This document shows, piece by piece, positions 34,085 to 45,105 of a stretch of DNA of 64,000 nucleotides. The notes beneath the pieces were generated by a model. It had not been told where the DNA came from and made no database searches. It was given only the letters and a program-made list of their open reading frames with translations. The DNA lies in contig JAIXMR010000091.1 in the NCBI GenBank assembly GCA_025677835.1, positions 1 to 64,000 of the forward strand, in the 5' to 3' direction. Both the position numbers and the translations under genes were made by a program. How positions within the stretch are numbered: the first letter of the stretch is position 1; each line of letters opens with the position of its first letter. Origin of the DNA: Sporodiniella umbellata. Lineage: Eukaryota; Mucoromycota; Mucoromycetes; Mucorales; Rhizopodaceae.

Positions 34085-35090
34085 AGCTTAATTACACAAC
34101 GCTTATAAAGATACTTCAGAGCCAAGTTCTACAAGCAACAACAATAAACCCCTGGTGGCCACAGGCTCTATGGTTCCCAATGTCTACTTTACTCTGAATC
34201 GAGAGCTAAAGCACGACATCTTTGGTCTCCTGACAAATAACCGTATGAAGAGAAACATGCCTGTTTTAACAAAGTGTTGGGATTATTTAGATTTTGTCTT
34301 TTAGATATAATGTTTTTAGCTTGTTTGTGTTATTTGACCAGCCACTTGAGTACTTTGAGTATCTTGTTTCTTCTTGGAATGTTTCTGTCTGTTAAATCTA
34401 GATATTTTTATAAGTCTCTCTTCTATTTAAAATCCACTCTATATTCAAAAGGCCCTTTTTTATTTATTTATTAAAATCTGTATCTTTAAATCTCTCAGGA
34501 CGTCAAGTTTTACGCTCAATGGTGAATATACTATTCATTTACACAAGCCCCGATGTTGATACTTTTGCGATCACAATGAGACTCTCCTTGCGGAATTTCA
34601 AACTTGCTTCTTGGTTGTTGATGACTCTCCGGTTGGCTCGAATCCGTTTCTCTTTTTGCGTCTTTATCTACAGACGTTCAGATTCTCTAGTTTGAAAGTT
34701 CACTCTCCAAAAGAAAAATGTCATGAGTGACATAGTCTAAAGCTCTTTAAAGTCAAACATTACCAACCTATGTCCGGTCGCTGTTTTTGAGCTTTTTCTA
34801 TTACATCGACCGGATTGAAAGCTTGTTTTGTAACACTCAACATCTAGACTCGCCTTTGTCAGCCTGGTTGCAGGTTTCCGCTGCATGCTCTTCCAGGAGC
34901 TAGGCTTGTCTGTCAGATTGGCGGTCTTCTCACTTGCTCTGTGTACGCCAAAGATGACATCATTATGTTAGGCAGCTGGGCAAATTTACGAAAACTTCAA
35001 TGTCTCAAACAGCTCCCTCTTGGTAAGAATGTAGCCAATGCATCAATTGAGTACGTGGATATTACAGTCCCAAAAATAGACCCCTTTGAT
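34085..35090 (+). pseudogene. Probable decayed protein-coding gene of unknown family
   Basis: Protein-like reading stretches occur in shifting plus-strand frames with intervening stops. One near 34107-34266 includes NNNKPLVATGSMVPNVYFTL. One near 34575-34725 includes VVDDSPVGSNPFLFLRLYL. One near 34867-35090 includes GARLVCQIGGLLTCSVYAKD and LGSWANLRKLQCLKQLPLG. The leucine-spaced segments recall F-box/leucine-rich proteins that are numerous in Mucorales, but this is only an impression. GC content is higher than in the surrounding barren DNA. Missed introns could explain part of the frame changes. Confidence 0.35.
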
Positions 35091-35109
35091 TGTTCATTTC
35101 TATCACCCA

Positions 35110-35176
35110 GTTTCTTTTTTTTTATTACGTTTTTTTTTATTACGTTTTTTTTTTATTACGTTTTTTTTTTTTTTTT
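35110..35176 (+). repeat. Tandem T(n)ATTACG repeat
   Basis: Three successive units of a T run followed by ATTACG, ending in a long T run and TTTTGCAG. A short low-complexity tandem array. Confidence 0.7.
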
Positions 35177-35414
35177 GCAGGCTCTAAATAAAAAAGAAAA
35201 CGAAGCCATTTAGAGTGCCTATTTCTGGTAGTTACGGAAAATGAGGATATTTATCCTACAAAGTGACGCGGCTGCTTTTTTTTTTTTTTTAAGAAAAGTC
35301 TTTGTCTCCATCTGGGTGTATTTTATGAAAGATTGTAGCAGAGTGACCGACATGGACTCTTTTATATAGATGTATGTGTGTATATGTATTTATTTAACAT
35401 TTCTTCTCTCTCTC

Positions 35415-35415
<1 letters not shown>

Positions 35416-35448
<33 letters not shown>
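35416..35448. repeat. GT dinucleotide microsatellite
   Basis: About 15 consecutive TG units just downstream of the RBM8A-like stop codon. A similar TG array occurs at 38694-38724. Confidence 0.85.
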
Positions 35449-35449
<1 letters not shown>

Positions 35450-35467
35450 TTTTGAAAGAAAAGTTGT

Positions 35468-36238
35468 TTAGCGTCGAGAAGGACTTAAGCTTCTATCACG
35501 TCTACGATCTCTTCTTGAACGATCCTCAGGAGCAGCTCCTCTAACAAAAGCATAGTCTACCTTGATGGGTTCACCTAAATAAGTTGAACCATTGGCTTGT
35601 TCTACAGCTACTTCAGCTTCTTTACGAGACTCAAATTCAATAAAAGCGTAGCCCTACCCAAATATAGATTAAAGAAAAGCTCTTGCGTTTCGAAAATAAC
35701 ATGTCCCAAAAGAGACTTACTTTGACATAACCTGTCTGTCTATCGAGATTCAAATGAACTGTCTTTACTGCTCCAAATTCCATAAATCGTTCGTGTAAAG
35801 AGTCCTCATCGGTTTCTTCATGAAGACCTCGAACAACAATAACCCATCCTTCAATAGCTAGTTTACTTGTTTAGTGTCAACTCTATAGAAACGAAACTAT
35901 AATACACTTACAACGAACAGGTTCAGAAACGTCACCGCGTCCTAATCGTTTTAAAATGCCTAGATTTTCTTTTTGAGTACATTTATAAGGTGGAGGGGGG
36001 GTTTTTTTTTTTTTTTTTTTTGTGGATTACCTTCCTCGCCAGCTCCCCTTCCTCTAATTTTGACATCTATGTTTATTGAAAAAGATGAATAAAACTGTAC
36101 TTGTTTTTATTTAAAAGAAGCAACCAAGAATCAAAAGTTATATTTTTTGAAAAAAAAAAAAAAAAAGGAAAAGGAAAAGTAAATGAAGGTGTGTTATATA
36201 CCGTTATCGACATCCATTCTTTCAGGTGATCTACTCAT
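35468..36238 (-). CDS. Y14/RBM8A, exon junction complex RNA-binding protein
   Basis: Five exons (36238-36202, 36066-36031, 35959-35912, 35857-35721, 35653-35468) join in phase to 147 aa. The single RRM starts IEGWVIVVRGLHEETDEDSL, continues with AVKTVHLNLDRQTGYVKGYA (RNP1 region replaced as in Y14) and ends LGEPIKVDYAFVRG. The tail is Arg/Ser rich (RSRRDRRRDRSLSPSRR). This combination is characteristic of Y14, the partner of Mago in the exon junction complex deposited on spliced mRNAs. It fits a genome with many introns per gene. One intron contains a 22-nt T run next to a G/C block (35993-36022). Confidence 0.93.
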
Positions 36239-36252
36239 CTTTGTATTTACGG

Positions 36253-36284
<32 letters not shown>

Positions 36285-36435
36285 TAAAAGTTTGTCTAGT
36301 CACAGTGCGTATGTCAGTGCGACCGGGATTTGAATTGGACGAATCTGTTCCGTTTATAGAAATCTGCAAGGTTTTTGTTGTATTCTTTGTTTTCAAAAAA
36401 AAAAAAAGAAAGACAATGAAAGTAGTTTCTCTCCT

Positions 36436-36443
36436 TATATAAA
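36436..36443 (+). promoter_or_regulatory. TATA-like element of the steroid reductase-like gene
   Basis: TATATAAA, about 60 bp before the ATG at 36503. Confidence 0.4.
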
Positions 36444-36502
36444 TATCAGCTAGTGTGAAGGGTGATTTTTTTTTGTTTTCTGGTATAAAAAAAAAAAAAA
36501 GA

Positions 36503-37441
36503 ATGTACTTTTATTGGAGTTTAGGTTACGTATTGTTAGGTTTTTTACTTTGTTGGGTGATGCTGTGGATAGTCATAAGAGAGATGAATCCAGCGTCTAG
36601 AATGGGTTATTCAAAGTTTGAAGAACGGACTTCAGGGAGCTCAAAAATCGCATCAAGGCAAGGCATGTTATTGATCTATATGCCTTCTTTATTTTTATCT
36701 ATTGGCTTGTTTTGTCTTCACAAGAGCGAAAATCTAGCCAAAGAAAGTCATGTACAACTGTTGAGTCTTTTGCTTGTTTTTCATTATACGAAGCGAGTGA
36801 TAGTAAAAAAAAAAAAAAAAGAAGCAGGTTACAGATAGATTTTCTTGTATTTATTTTTGTATTTTTAGGAAGTTATATTTGTTCATTCGTATTCTGGCTA
36901 CTGTAATTTAAAAGACAGTCTAAGGATTTCTTCTTGTTATTTTGGTTATGCTCTTTTTTTAGTCTTATGGACAGTACAGGTGCCCACAGATAGGATCAGG
37001 TTGTCACTCATCAAGCAGGGACTTGGTTTGTTTGTTTTAGGAGAATCAATAAACGGTTATCATCATTGGTTGCTAAGAAGCTTGCGAGCCAAAGGGTCTA
37101 GAGAATACAAGGTTTTTTTTTTTTTTTCCCCTATACATCATCTTTTGTTCTAAACCATAGGGTTCTTTAGATACCTTATCAAGGTTTATTTAACTATGTT
37201 TGGTGCCCTCACTATGTAAGAAAATATAGAACCCAGGTTGATCTAAATAGATGATTACTAGTTTGGAGAGATAGTTAGTTTTACGGCCATGGTTTTAGTT
37301 TCACAGCATGGCTTTGTCCTATTGGCTCAGTTGGGTAGTAGTGCCTATCTTGTTATACGTGCTTATAATACCAAGAGGTGGTATCAAGAACATTTTGAGA
37401 AAATACCCGAAAGATACTGTCTGATACCCTTTGTTTTTTAA
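36503..37441 (+). CDS. 3-oxo-5-alpha-steroid 4-dehydrogenase family membrane enzyme
   Basis: Exons 36503-36802, 36869-37111, 37171-37215 and 37262-37441 join in phase to 255 aa, the size of steroid 5-alpha-reductases. The N-terminus begins with a hydrophobic helix (LGYVLLGFLLCWVMLWIVI), and LLLVFHYTKRVIEVIFVHSY bridges intron 1. The C-terminal domain shows NGYHHWLLRSLR, IPYQGLFNYVWCPHYFGEIV and the ending AYNTKRWYQEHFEKIPERYC LIPFVF, all typical of the family that uses NADPH to reduce an enone double bond. The natural substrate (steroid, polyprenol or fatty enoyl) cannot be told from sequence; length and C-terminus favour the SRD5A1/2-like group over Tsc13. Multi-pass, presumably in the ER. 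Poly(A) upstream and in intron 1. Confidence 0.87.
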
Positions 37442-37839
37442 AAATAAACTCCCTTTATATTTGACATCAAACGTCTAGATTTCAAAGCCCAACACGGGGA
37501 GGGGATTAGCTCGGTTGAACAAAAAATAGCCTAATAAACGTACGGTGTAAAATTAGATAGTTCAGTTTAGTATAACATCGGATTTTTATTGTGATTGCTC
37601 TATACGATTCGTATTGGTTAGGCTAATGGAGCTATTGAACGGGTCAAACCCTCGTTACGCGACAACATGCTTTTCTTTTTTTTTTTTTTGTGTGTGTAAA
37701 AGTGATTCCTGGAAAGTCTATTTTAGGTTGTTTTCTATTGGCACCTAATCGTGTTTTATTTTAGGACAATAGAAACAATTATGCAAACAGTTAAAATTTT
37801 TTTTTTTTTTTTTTTATGAAACCCAAGCACTTCAAAGAA

Positions 37840-37847
37840 TATAAAAG
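37840..37847 (+). promoter_or_regulatory. TATA box of the GPI-type protein gene
   Basis: TATAAAAG, 99 bp before the ATG at 37939. This is the clearest TATA box in the window and suggests regulated or strong expression. Confidence 0.6.
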
Positions 37848-37938
37848 CAGAGGATATTTTCTGTTGAAAAAAATAAAAACTTTTTATTATTACTCTTTAC
37901 TCGAATAAACCAACAAACAAACAAACAAAAAAAAAAAA

Positions 37939-38280
37939 ATGAACGCCAAACTCTTTATTGTCTTTGCTGCTCTCTTGGCTATGGTTGCTGCTCAAGAAGG
38001 CGTTACCTCTGTAATCTCTTCTGTCAGCTCTCGACTTCACTCTACTCAATCTAGTGTAGCTTCAAGTGTAGCCAGCAGCTTGAGTAGCTCTGCTGCTTCT
38101 TCTGCTTCGGTTTCTGCTTCGGTTTCTTCCAACATCTTGAGTTCCGCTACCAGTGCTATTGCCTCTGCTATCTCTTCTCACACCAGTGCTGGTACTTCTT
38201 TAATGACCGACCGTACTTTCCCTCAATTGGCCGCTGTCTTGGCTCTCTTTGTTGCCTCGTTTGTTGCTTTGCTCGCTTAA
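37939..38280 (+). CDS. Small Ser/Ala-rich GPI-anchored-type cell wall protein
   Basis: A 113-aa intronless ORF. Residues 1-18 form a clear signal peptide (MNAKLFIVFAALLAMVAA). The middle is almost entirely Ser, Ala, Val and Thr, suitable for O-mannosylation. The C-terminus ends in a hydrophobic segment (LAAVLALFVASFVALLA) after a short spacer, as in GPI attachment signals. Codon use is strongly biased (TCT, GCT, GCC), so it is probably highly expressed. A TATA box lies 99 bp upstream and a CAAA-rich leader precedes the ATG. Role in the wall or at the surface is inference; the sequence is too low in complexity to assign a family. Confidence 0.83.
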   Translation: MNAKLFIVFAALLAMVAAQEGVTSVISSVSSRLHSTQSSVASSVASSLSSSAASSASVSASVSSNILSSATSAIASAISSHTSAGTSLMTDRTFPQLAAVLALFVASFVALLA

Positions 38281-38420
38281 ATCTAGCCTCTTTTTTTTTT
38301 TTTTTTTTTTTCTTTCTCTCGCCCAATTTTCCTTTTACTTTTTTTCTTTCTAGTTCAATAAAATAGTTGACTTAATAATACAATCAATCGAGCCTGTGTC
38401 ACCTACTTATAACTCCACCA

Positions 38421-38453
<33 letters not shown>

Positions 38454-38685
38454 ATGATTTTCAGGATACTTTGTCAGCTTTTCAAAACAGCCAAAAGAAA
38501 ACCCTTAGAACTAATCTTATGACAGAAAAGAAATAATGATAATAAAAAGACGACTGAAAACAAACTGTATTTTAAAGTAAAAGAAAGAGGGAGGATAAAG
38601 TGGTTCTTATTGTCAATGTGAATCAAGTCTTAAACAATAGGTTACACCTGTTGAAATGCAGCCATCGTATTGCTTTTTCTGATAG

Positions 38686-38726
<41 letters not shown>

Positions 38727-39343
38727 AAGAAAGCATTGAATCAGGCCAAGTGCCTTTCTTTGGTACGGAAGGCCTTTCCATTTTCTTTTACACTTGTTTT
38801 TATATTTTGATTTGTTTGTTTGGCTTGCAATTCCTAAATCAAAACACACAAATCGATAGCCCAGATTGATTTGCTCTTATTGGTCACGCTGATTGAACAA
38901 AGCCAGTGACGTATCAACGACCGCCCTTTTCTCCTTTCTTTTGTTTTTATTTTCGATTTTCCTTGCCCAACTTCTTTTTTTCTGTTCTTCTTTTGTTCTT
39001 CCCCCCCTTTTTTTTCTTTTTTTTTTTTTTTTTTTTTTTTTCAAAAATACTATCTTTAGTTTGATTGAAAGAACATTGAGTAGTTATTTAAAGGGTAGCT
39101 CTTAAAGGTAAAATAAAGGATCCTTTTTCTTTTACAGCCAGAAAAAAAAAAAAAAAAAAAAAAAAAATTACGATTATAAAGTCAACCCTTCCCCCCCTTT
39201 TTTTTTTTTATTTTTGGAGTCTTTACTAAGCTTTGCTTTTTTCTTTTTCTTTTTTTTCCTTTCTTTATAGCTCGTTTCGACATTTTCTTTTTACATTTTC
39301 TCTTGGTTATTCTTTATTATTCTCTCTTTACAATACACTGAAC
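38281..39343. other. Intergenic region with a TG repeat and pyrimidine-rich promoter
   Basis: Contains T/A homopolymers, a TG microsatellite (38694-38724) and, from about 38930, a long pyrimidine-rich stretch leading to the LEUNIG-like gene. No gene is seen. Confidence 0.5.
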
Positions 39344-40406
39344 ATGGCCCAATCACAGAACCGAAGAAACACTTGGGATGGGTAAGCGGGGTGATTCAAA
39401 AAAAAAAAAAAAAGAAATGGTGTTGATGAAGAACTAAGAAAAGAGCGGACATAGGCAGAATGGAAGAAATGTGGACGTGAGGTCGACTGATCTCTTACAC
39501 TTGTACATTTATGATTATTTCAAAAGACAAAAGTACCACACAGCGGCTAGAGCGTTTTCTGCCGAACTTAATATCAATACCGAACAGCCTCCACCGATTG
39601 ATGTCTCCCTTTCTGACTGGTGGAGTGTGTTTTGGGATGTTTATTACGCCAAAAACAAAGAGGCATTGGCCAGTAAAGAGGCGAGCACAAACGATGAGGT
39701 AAGGAACCTAGCAAAAAAATGAGACGTTTTTTTTTTTGTGTGTGTGTGTGTTGATATCATTTCTTTCACAGTACCACGACTATTTAAGAGCAAAAAAGGA
39801 AGAAGCCATTCAACAGAGCAGAAACTATAGCTTACACCAAAATTCTCAAAGAAGAGGGTCAGAGGCCCAGCGAGGGTCACCGCAAGAAGCGGCACCACTG
39901 TCGTCTTCTCCATCCACCAGTCCTACTTCTTTACCTCTCCATCCTGCCATGGCCCCGCCTGCCGCCCATCATCCTACGGCAAACACACCCCAGAGTATGG
40001 CTTCAACGCTACCGGCTAACCATGGCGGCCGGCCCCCTACGTCCCCTTCTTTCTCACCACAACCCCCGCGAGACCTGATGAGCCAATCTCCCCATACGAC
40101 CGCCCACACCAACGAGCCGATGATGAATTCTCCCATGACCCATCCTGCGCTTCAACATCCACAACATCCGGTCTTTCGAACCTCTAATTCTCAATACAAC
40201 GCTATTCTCGGCGCAGCCATCAATGCCTGCGGTCTGACAGGAAAAGACCAAAGCACTTGGACGATGGATGAAAGAGTAAACCCAACGTTGTGCTTGATAA
40301 TCATGTTGCTGAACTCCTTTCTTATTCTAGCTTGCTGTCGGTGCTCATGTACGAAGAATCAATCTCCAACAACCGAATACGATGCGAGCGAACCCGTAAA
40401 GAAAAC

Positions 40407-40441
<35 letters not shown>

Positions 40442-40923
40442 ATGATGTATAACGCTTATGTATGGATAGTATGTTGATGAATAATCCACAGGCCAGAATG
40501 CAGATGCAACAACAACAGGCGTATATTCAACAACAACAACAACAACAACAGGCCATTCTTCAACAGCAACTTCAGGGTCCATCCACTATGACAACACCTC
40601 AAAGACAAGAGGCTCAGTTACCCCAACAGCATCCCATGGGCCAAAGTCCTCAAGTCGATCAACGTATGATGGGGCCTGCAGGTAAACAAGAAGAGCACTT
40701 TTTTTGTCTGTTTTCTTTAGATCACACGGCTTATATCTCTCACTTAGTCAATGGTCAGCCAAGACAACATATCAATCCAAACGGAGCCATGCCTGGCATG
40801 ATGGGAGGACAGATGACGATGGGCAATATGCAAAATCCAAACCTAATGAATGGAGGTTTTAATGGAGATGGTATATTTGAATTTTAAATAAAAAAAAAAA
40901 AAAAAAAAAGAAAGGGGAAAAAA

Positions 40924-40955
<32 letters not shown>

Positions 40956-42820
40956 AGAAAAAAAAAAAAAAAAAGAAAAAAAATAGAGAGACAATAGATA
41001 GATCACAGAGTATTGATTTATTTTACTATTTTTATGATGGCATTTACTTTTTTGTTTTTTCTTTCTGTTATTTTTTTCTTAGTGAACTTTATGATTGCCC
41101 AACAGATGATGAACAAAGGTCCGATGCCTCAAGGCTCATTGACCCCTCAACAACATCAGGTAAAAGAGAAAAGGGAGGAGAAAGGGAGGAGGAGGACTGA
41201 GTTTGGTGTAGGCGTTTGTACAACATCAACAGCGAACGGCTATTCTGAACCGACAACGGTTGATGCATCAACAACAGTATCAGCAACAGCTTTCGATGCA
41301 GCCCACCCAAGGAGCCCAGACACCTCCAGCCGGCAGCCCCAACCCAGGCCAGACGCCGACCTCCCCTGTGGAGGGCAAGAAAGTCAATCAGGCGGTGATG
41401 TTGTACCAACGACAGCAGGCAAGCCATGCGATGCAACAACAAGCGCAAGCACAAGCACAAGCCCAGGCACTCACCCAGCCTTTACCCTCAGCAAAACGAC
41501 AACGTACAGAAGGCACCCCGCAACCGACCGCGTCTTCACCCAGCGCGCAGAGTCCTCACGCGTCCCCAGGGCATGCGCATCGTACGCCGGGAACACCGCA
41601 TCAGATAGCAGGCCGGATGGGATGGACGGGCGACTCCCCGCAGGCGTCCCCGGGGATTCAGTTTGATCTGGAGCGACTGTTGATGGGCGACACGGGGGAT
41701 TTTGGCGACATGTTTTCAGGGGAAGAGAATGCAGAGAACGGCCAGGGTCTGTTGATGGCCAACGAGACGGATCCTTTTGGTGGGGGATTTTTGGCCAGCA
41801 TGGGCGGCTCGATGGAACTCGCCAACGGGCAGAGTGGTTTGTATGCAGAACTGATCGGGCATACCAACAAGGTGTTCACTGTCGCCTTCTCATCCGACGG
41901 TCAGTGGCTGGCGAGTGGCGGTCACGATAAAAAGGTGATGGTGTGGAGCGTTCAGGAAAAGAAACGGGTGTATTCACTCGAAGGGCATCTGGGCAATATC
42001 ACCTGCGCACGTTGGAGTCCGGATAACCGACAATGGATCGCTACTGCCTCGTTTGATAAAACCTTACGCGTTTGGGATGTCGCGGCGGCTGGCCCAGACA
42101 TGCCTCCCAAACTCTTGGTCAAGCTCGAAGGTCGCGCCCAGATCACCGCCGTTGACTTTGCCCCCGATCGACCCGACACCCTTTGCTCTCTGGATGGTGA
42201 AGGGGAACTGAAAGTCTGGAGTCTAAGCACCTCGACGTGTGAAAAATCTTTAAAAGTGGTATATAAAAAAAAACACTTGCCATTCAAACAAAAACCCCCT
42301 CATCTTTTCTTTCTAGTCCAAATCGAGTTATTCTCAAAACCCAATGCGATTTCATCCCAGAACCGCTTCCGTGCTTGCCTGCGGTGTGGGCGCTCAGATC
42401 TATATTGTCGATATCACCAAAGGTGGGGAAAACGCCAGTCGTACGATTCACACCGATCATACCAAGAACATTGGCGCGTTTGATTGGTCGGCCGACGGCA
42501 GCTTTCTTGTAGCTACCTCGGATGATCGCGTATGTGTGTACGATACCACCCATTGGAAGTGTGTCATGAGCCAAACCCATCCACTCAAAGTCTCTGGCTG
42601 TGCTTTTGTCAAAGGCGGTAACGAAAAGTTACGCATCATCTATGGTTCTTATGAAGCAACTTATATCTGGAACTGTAGCACCCCAGGTTCACAGCCTAAA
42701 AAGATCGGCTCACAACAAGGCACCGTGGCGAATGTGGCTTGCTGTTCTATCGCAGGTCAAACCTTGGTGGCTTCGGCAAGTCAACACCCAAAAGATCATC
42801 TCATGCTTTGGTCTATCTAA
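39344..42820 (+). CDS. LEUNIG-like transcriptional corepressor (LUFS/LisH, Q-rich, WD40)
   Basis: Nine exons (39344-39381, 39455-39698, 39772-40275, 40331-40395, 40470-40681, 40721-40870, 41083-41159, 41212-42255, 42317-42820) join in phase to about 945 aa. Exon 2 carries the LUFS/LisH domain RSTDLLHLYIYDYFKRQKYH with WWSVFWDVY. A long Ser/Pro- and Gln-rich linker follows, including poly-Q and QAQAQAQ stretches. The C-terminus has seven WD40 blades, beginning GHTNKVFTVAFSSDGQWLAS and including ASFDKTLRVWDV. This is the architecture of plant LEUNIG/LUH, Groucho/Tup1-type corepressors that act with SSDP/SEUSS-like partners. Exon 6 has an alternative acceptor 27 nt further on. Introns, especially 40871-41082, consist largely of poly(A). 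Confidence 0.85.
40871..41082 (+). other. Poly(A)-filled intron of the LEUNIG-like gene
   Basis: The first 115 nt or so of this 212-nt intron are A runs of 13-23 broken only by AAAG/GGGG; the end is pyrimidine-rich with a normal TTTTTCTTAG acceptor. Confidence 0.8.
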
Positions 42821-43059
42821 TCTCACCTTATTCCCACCCACACTTTTTATTTTTATTTTTTTTTTGATTGTATATGGGCTTCAATGAGGATTTGATTTCT
42901 ACAACCTATTTCAGCCTTACGCTTATTGATTCTCCCCCTCTCCTTACATACCTATACTATGGAAACATCTTGAACTTGTACATGATTGATCTACAACACA
43001 TAGCCATTTTTCTTCAAAGCTATTTATTTTCTTGTTACTCTTTATTATTACTTTTATTA

Positions 43060-43091
<32 letters not shown>

Positions 43092-43183
43092 TTTTTTTCT
43101 TTTTTTTTTTTCTATTTTCTTTTCTTTTTTTTTTCTTTTTTTTTTTTTTTTTTTTTTTTTTAGGGTTGCTATCAATATACAGC

Positions 43184-43214
<31 letters not shown>

Positions 43215-43460
43215 CGAGTAATTTCAACATCCGCCCTGTCGGACCTACGATTTTAAATAGGCCCATCTTTGTTTTCTATTGGTTTCACTCGGTAGATTCT
43301 ATCCAAGCGTGGCTCATTTACCTTTTAAAGTCACCCACAGGCTTTTTTAAAGGCTGAAAAAAAAAAAAAAAAAAAAAAATGAGAGAGTTTCCTGATTTAG
43401 TCAAGCCCTCCTATAATTATCTCCCCTAAATACTAATTAAAACCTTTTTCTTTCCGCTTT

Positions 43461-43491
<31 letters not shown>

Positions 43492-43529
43492 TGAGCGAGC
43501 GTGTGTAAAAGAAGAGCGCTTAGAAAGAG
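42821..43529. other. Intergenic region dominated by T runs
   Basis: Pyrimidine-rich DNA with T runs above 20 nt (around 43138-43162 and 43187-43214), a CT microsatellite (43064-43091) and an A run at 43357-43379. No gene is seen; the right end is the promoter of the glycosyltransferase gene. Confidence 0.55.
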
Positions 43530-44732
43530 ATGTTATGGAACGATGAAAGTTTAAAGAGTCGAGGAGAACAATGGATCAAAAGAAACCGTAGAAAGATAAC
43601 GAGTGGTGTGAAATGGGCAGCAGGCGTAGGTGTTGTGGTATTGTTTTCGTTTCTGATCCTGTGCCGGATGGAAGTCAATGCCCATGTATTTCTTCGTGGC
43701 TGGTTATCACCGCAAACACCGCCTGCGGTTGAACCGTTGTCGGCCCACTGTTTCAAGAACAAAGCCCATCCATCGCAACAACGCTACACAGTCAACTTTG
43801 TACCCGGACTGCCTGTGTGGGAAGCCGAAACATGCTATGATTTTGCCAAGCTGTTTCGAGGCGATCCTCTCCTGGCCAGGCAAAGGTTCCATACCTATTG
43901 GTCTTCCAATCTCACCCTCAACTTTGACCAGAAACCGATGGCCACCCTACGCTCGTTCGTAGCCACCCAGAGCACCAACCATACCCTGACCCTTTGGATA
44001 CCTGCAGAAGATGAACCTCGCCTGCTGAGCTCCGACGGATGGAGGTCGATGGCCAGCCAGCGGGTAGCCTACCAGCTGATCGACCGTAACAGGTTAGTGC
44101 AGCACACCGCCATCGCCCCTTACGTCGATGCCTGGCGCCAGGTGGTGGCGGAGGAGAACAGCGAGAACCGTGATGATCTCCTACGCTTGTTGGTGCTCTA
44201 TCAATACGGCGGGACCTGGTTTGATCTCGACACGCTCTTTGTACGCGATCTCAGCCCACTGTTTGAACACGAATGGATCGCTCAAGGTAACTGCCATACC
44301 GGCATGTTTGGTAACCCTTTCACCGGCGCCCTCTTTCGTTTCCATCAGCATTCCCCTTACGCCTGTGAAATCCTCGAAGGCGCCGCTGATCTCTTGCGGG
44401 CCCGAGACAGCCTGGCTCAGGGCTTACCCGCTGTACCCAAACGTTACTTGATCCAAGGCCCGGAAATCTTTGGTTCCAAACTTTACTATCGCATCTACCG
44501 TCGTCTCTTGCACCACCATATCAAACCTTGGTCTATCTTGCCCTGGTGCTTCACTGACCCTTCTCAATGCAGAACTTCCAATTCTTTGCCTAGCATGTTT
44601 GCTCATACCCACTTCAAAACAGATCAAGTCCAGAAAATTTTCGCTTATCACTGGCGTGACCGTTGGTCCGCCTCGCCTGGATCCATCTATCAACACCTTG
44701 ATGCTCTGCACAGAGAAAAAACTCTCTGGTAA
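43530..44732 (+). CDS. Golgi-type DXD glycosyltransferase (Gly_transf_sug family)
   Basis: A 400-aa intronless ORF with type II membrane topology: a basic cytoplasmic tail (WIKRNRRKITSG) and one signal anchor (VGVVVLFSFLILC, near residues 33-48). The luminal domain has LLRLLVLYQYGGTWFDLDTL; YGGTWFDLD is the DXD-containing signature of the Gly_transf_sug/alpha-1,4 transferase group that uses nucleotide sugars with a metal ion. Other typical pieces are FRFHQHSPYACEILEGA, LIQGPEIFGSKLYY and a C-terminal FAYHWRDRWS. The donor and acceptor are unknown; wall or glycoprotein glycan synthesis is the likely setting. Higher GC than the flanks. Confidence 0.87.
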   Translation: MLWNDESLKSRGEQWIKRNRRKITSGVKWAAGVGVVVLFSFLILCRMEVNAHVFLRGWLSPQTPPAVEPLSAHCFKNKAHPSQQRYTVNFVPGLPVWEAETCYDFAKLFRGDPLLARQRFHTYWSSNLTLNFDQKPMATLRSFVATQSTNHTLTLWIPAEDEPRLLSSDGWRSMASQRVAYQLIDRNRLVQHTAIAPYVDAWRQVVAEENSENRDDLLRLLVLYQYGGTWFDLDTLFVRDLSPLFEHEWIAQGNCHTGMFGNPFTGALFRFHQHSPYACEILEGAADLLRARDSLAQGLPAVPKRYLIQGPEIFGSKLYYRIYRRLLHHHIKPWSILPWCFTDPSQCRTSNSLPSMFAHTHFKTDQVQKIFAYHWRDRWSASPGSIYQHLDALHREKTLW

Positions 44733-45105
44733 ACCTTCCTCTCCCCCTTCACTTCACCCTAGACTTCCTTTGTACCACCCCACTTTTTTTTTTTTTTTTT
44801 GGGAAATAATTGCCCGCAAAGTATCTCACTAGCATGACGCATCTTTTGAAAAAGAACGTCTGGAAAAATAAATATTTAAAATTCCTTCTCACACAGGGTT
44901 CATGTGACTTGATATAACAGCGCTTAACATCGTCTACCCGAGGATCAGCTCAAAAGGTTGGCAAGAATCAAGGTCTACCCTCCCCCCCCCCGAGTGAGTC
45001 CTTGGGTTAAAAAAGAAAAAAATTAGGAGCAGGTTTTAAAATAGTTTTTGATTTTGTTTTTTTAATCAAATATCAATCGATTCGGCAGAGTATGGCCCTC
45101 TTGAA
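44733..45105. other. 3' intergenic region between convergent genes
   Basis: Separates the convergent glycosyltransferase and RAT1 genes. Contains a T run (44784-44800), AATAAATA near 44868 and a C run (44982-44991). No gene is seen. Confidence 0.55.
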
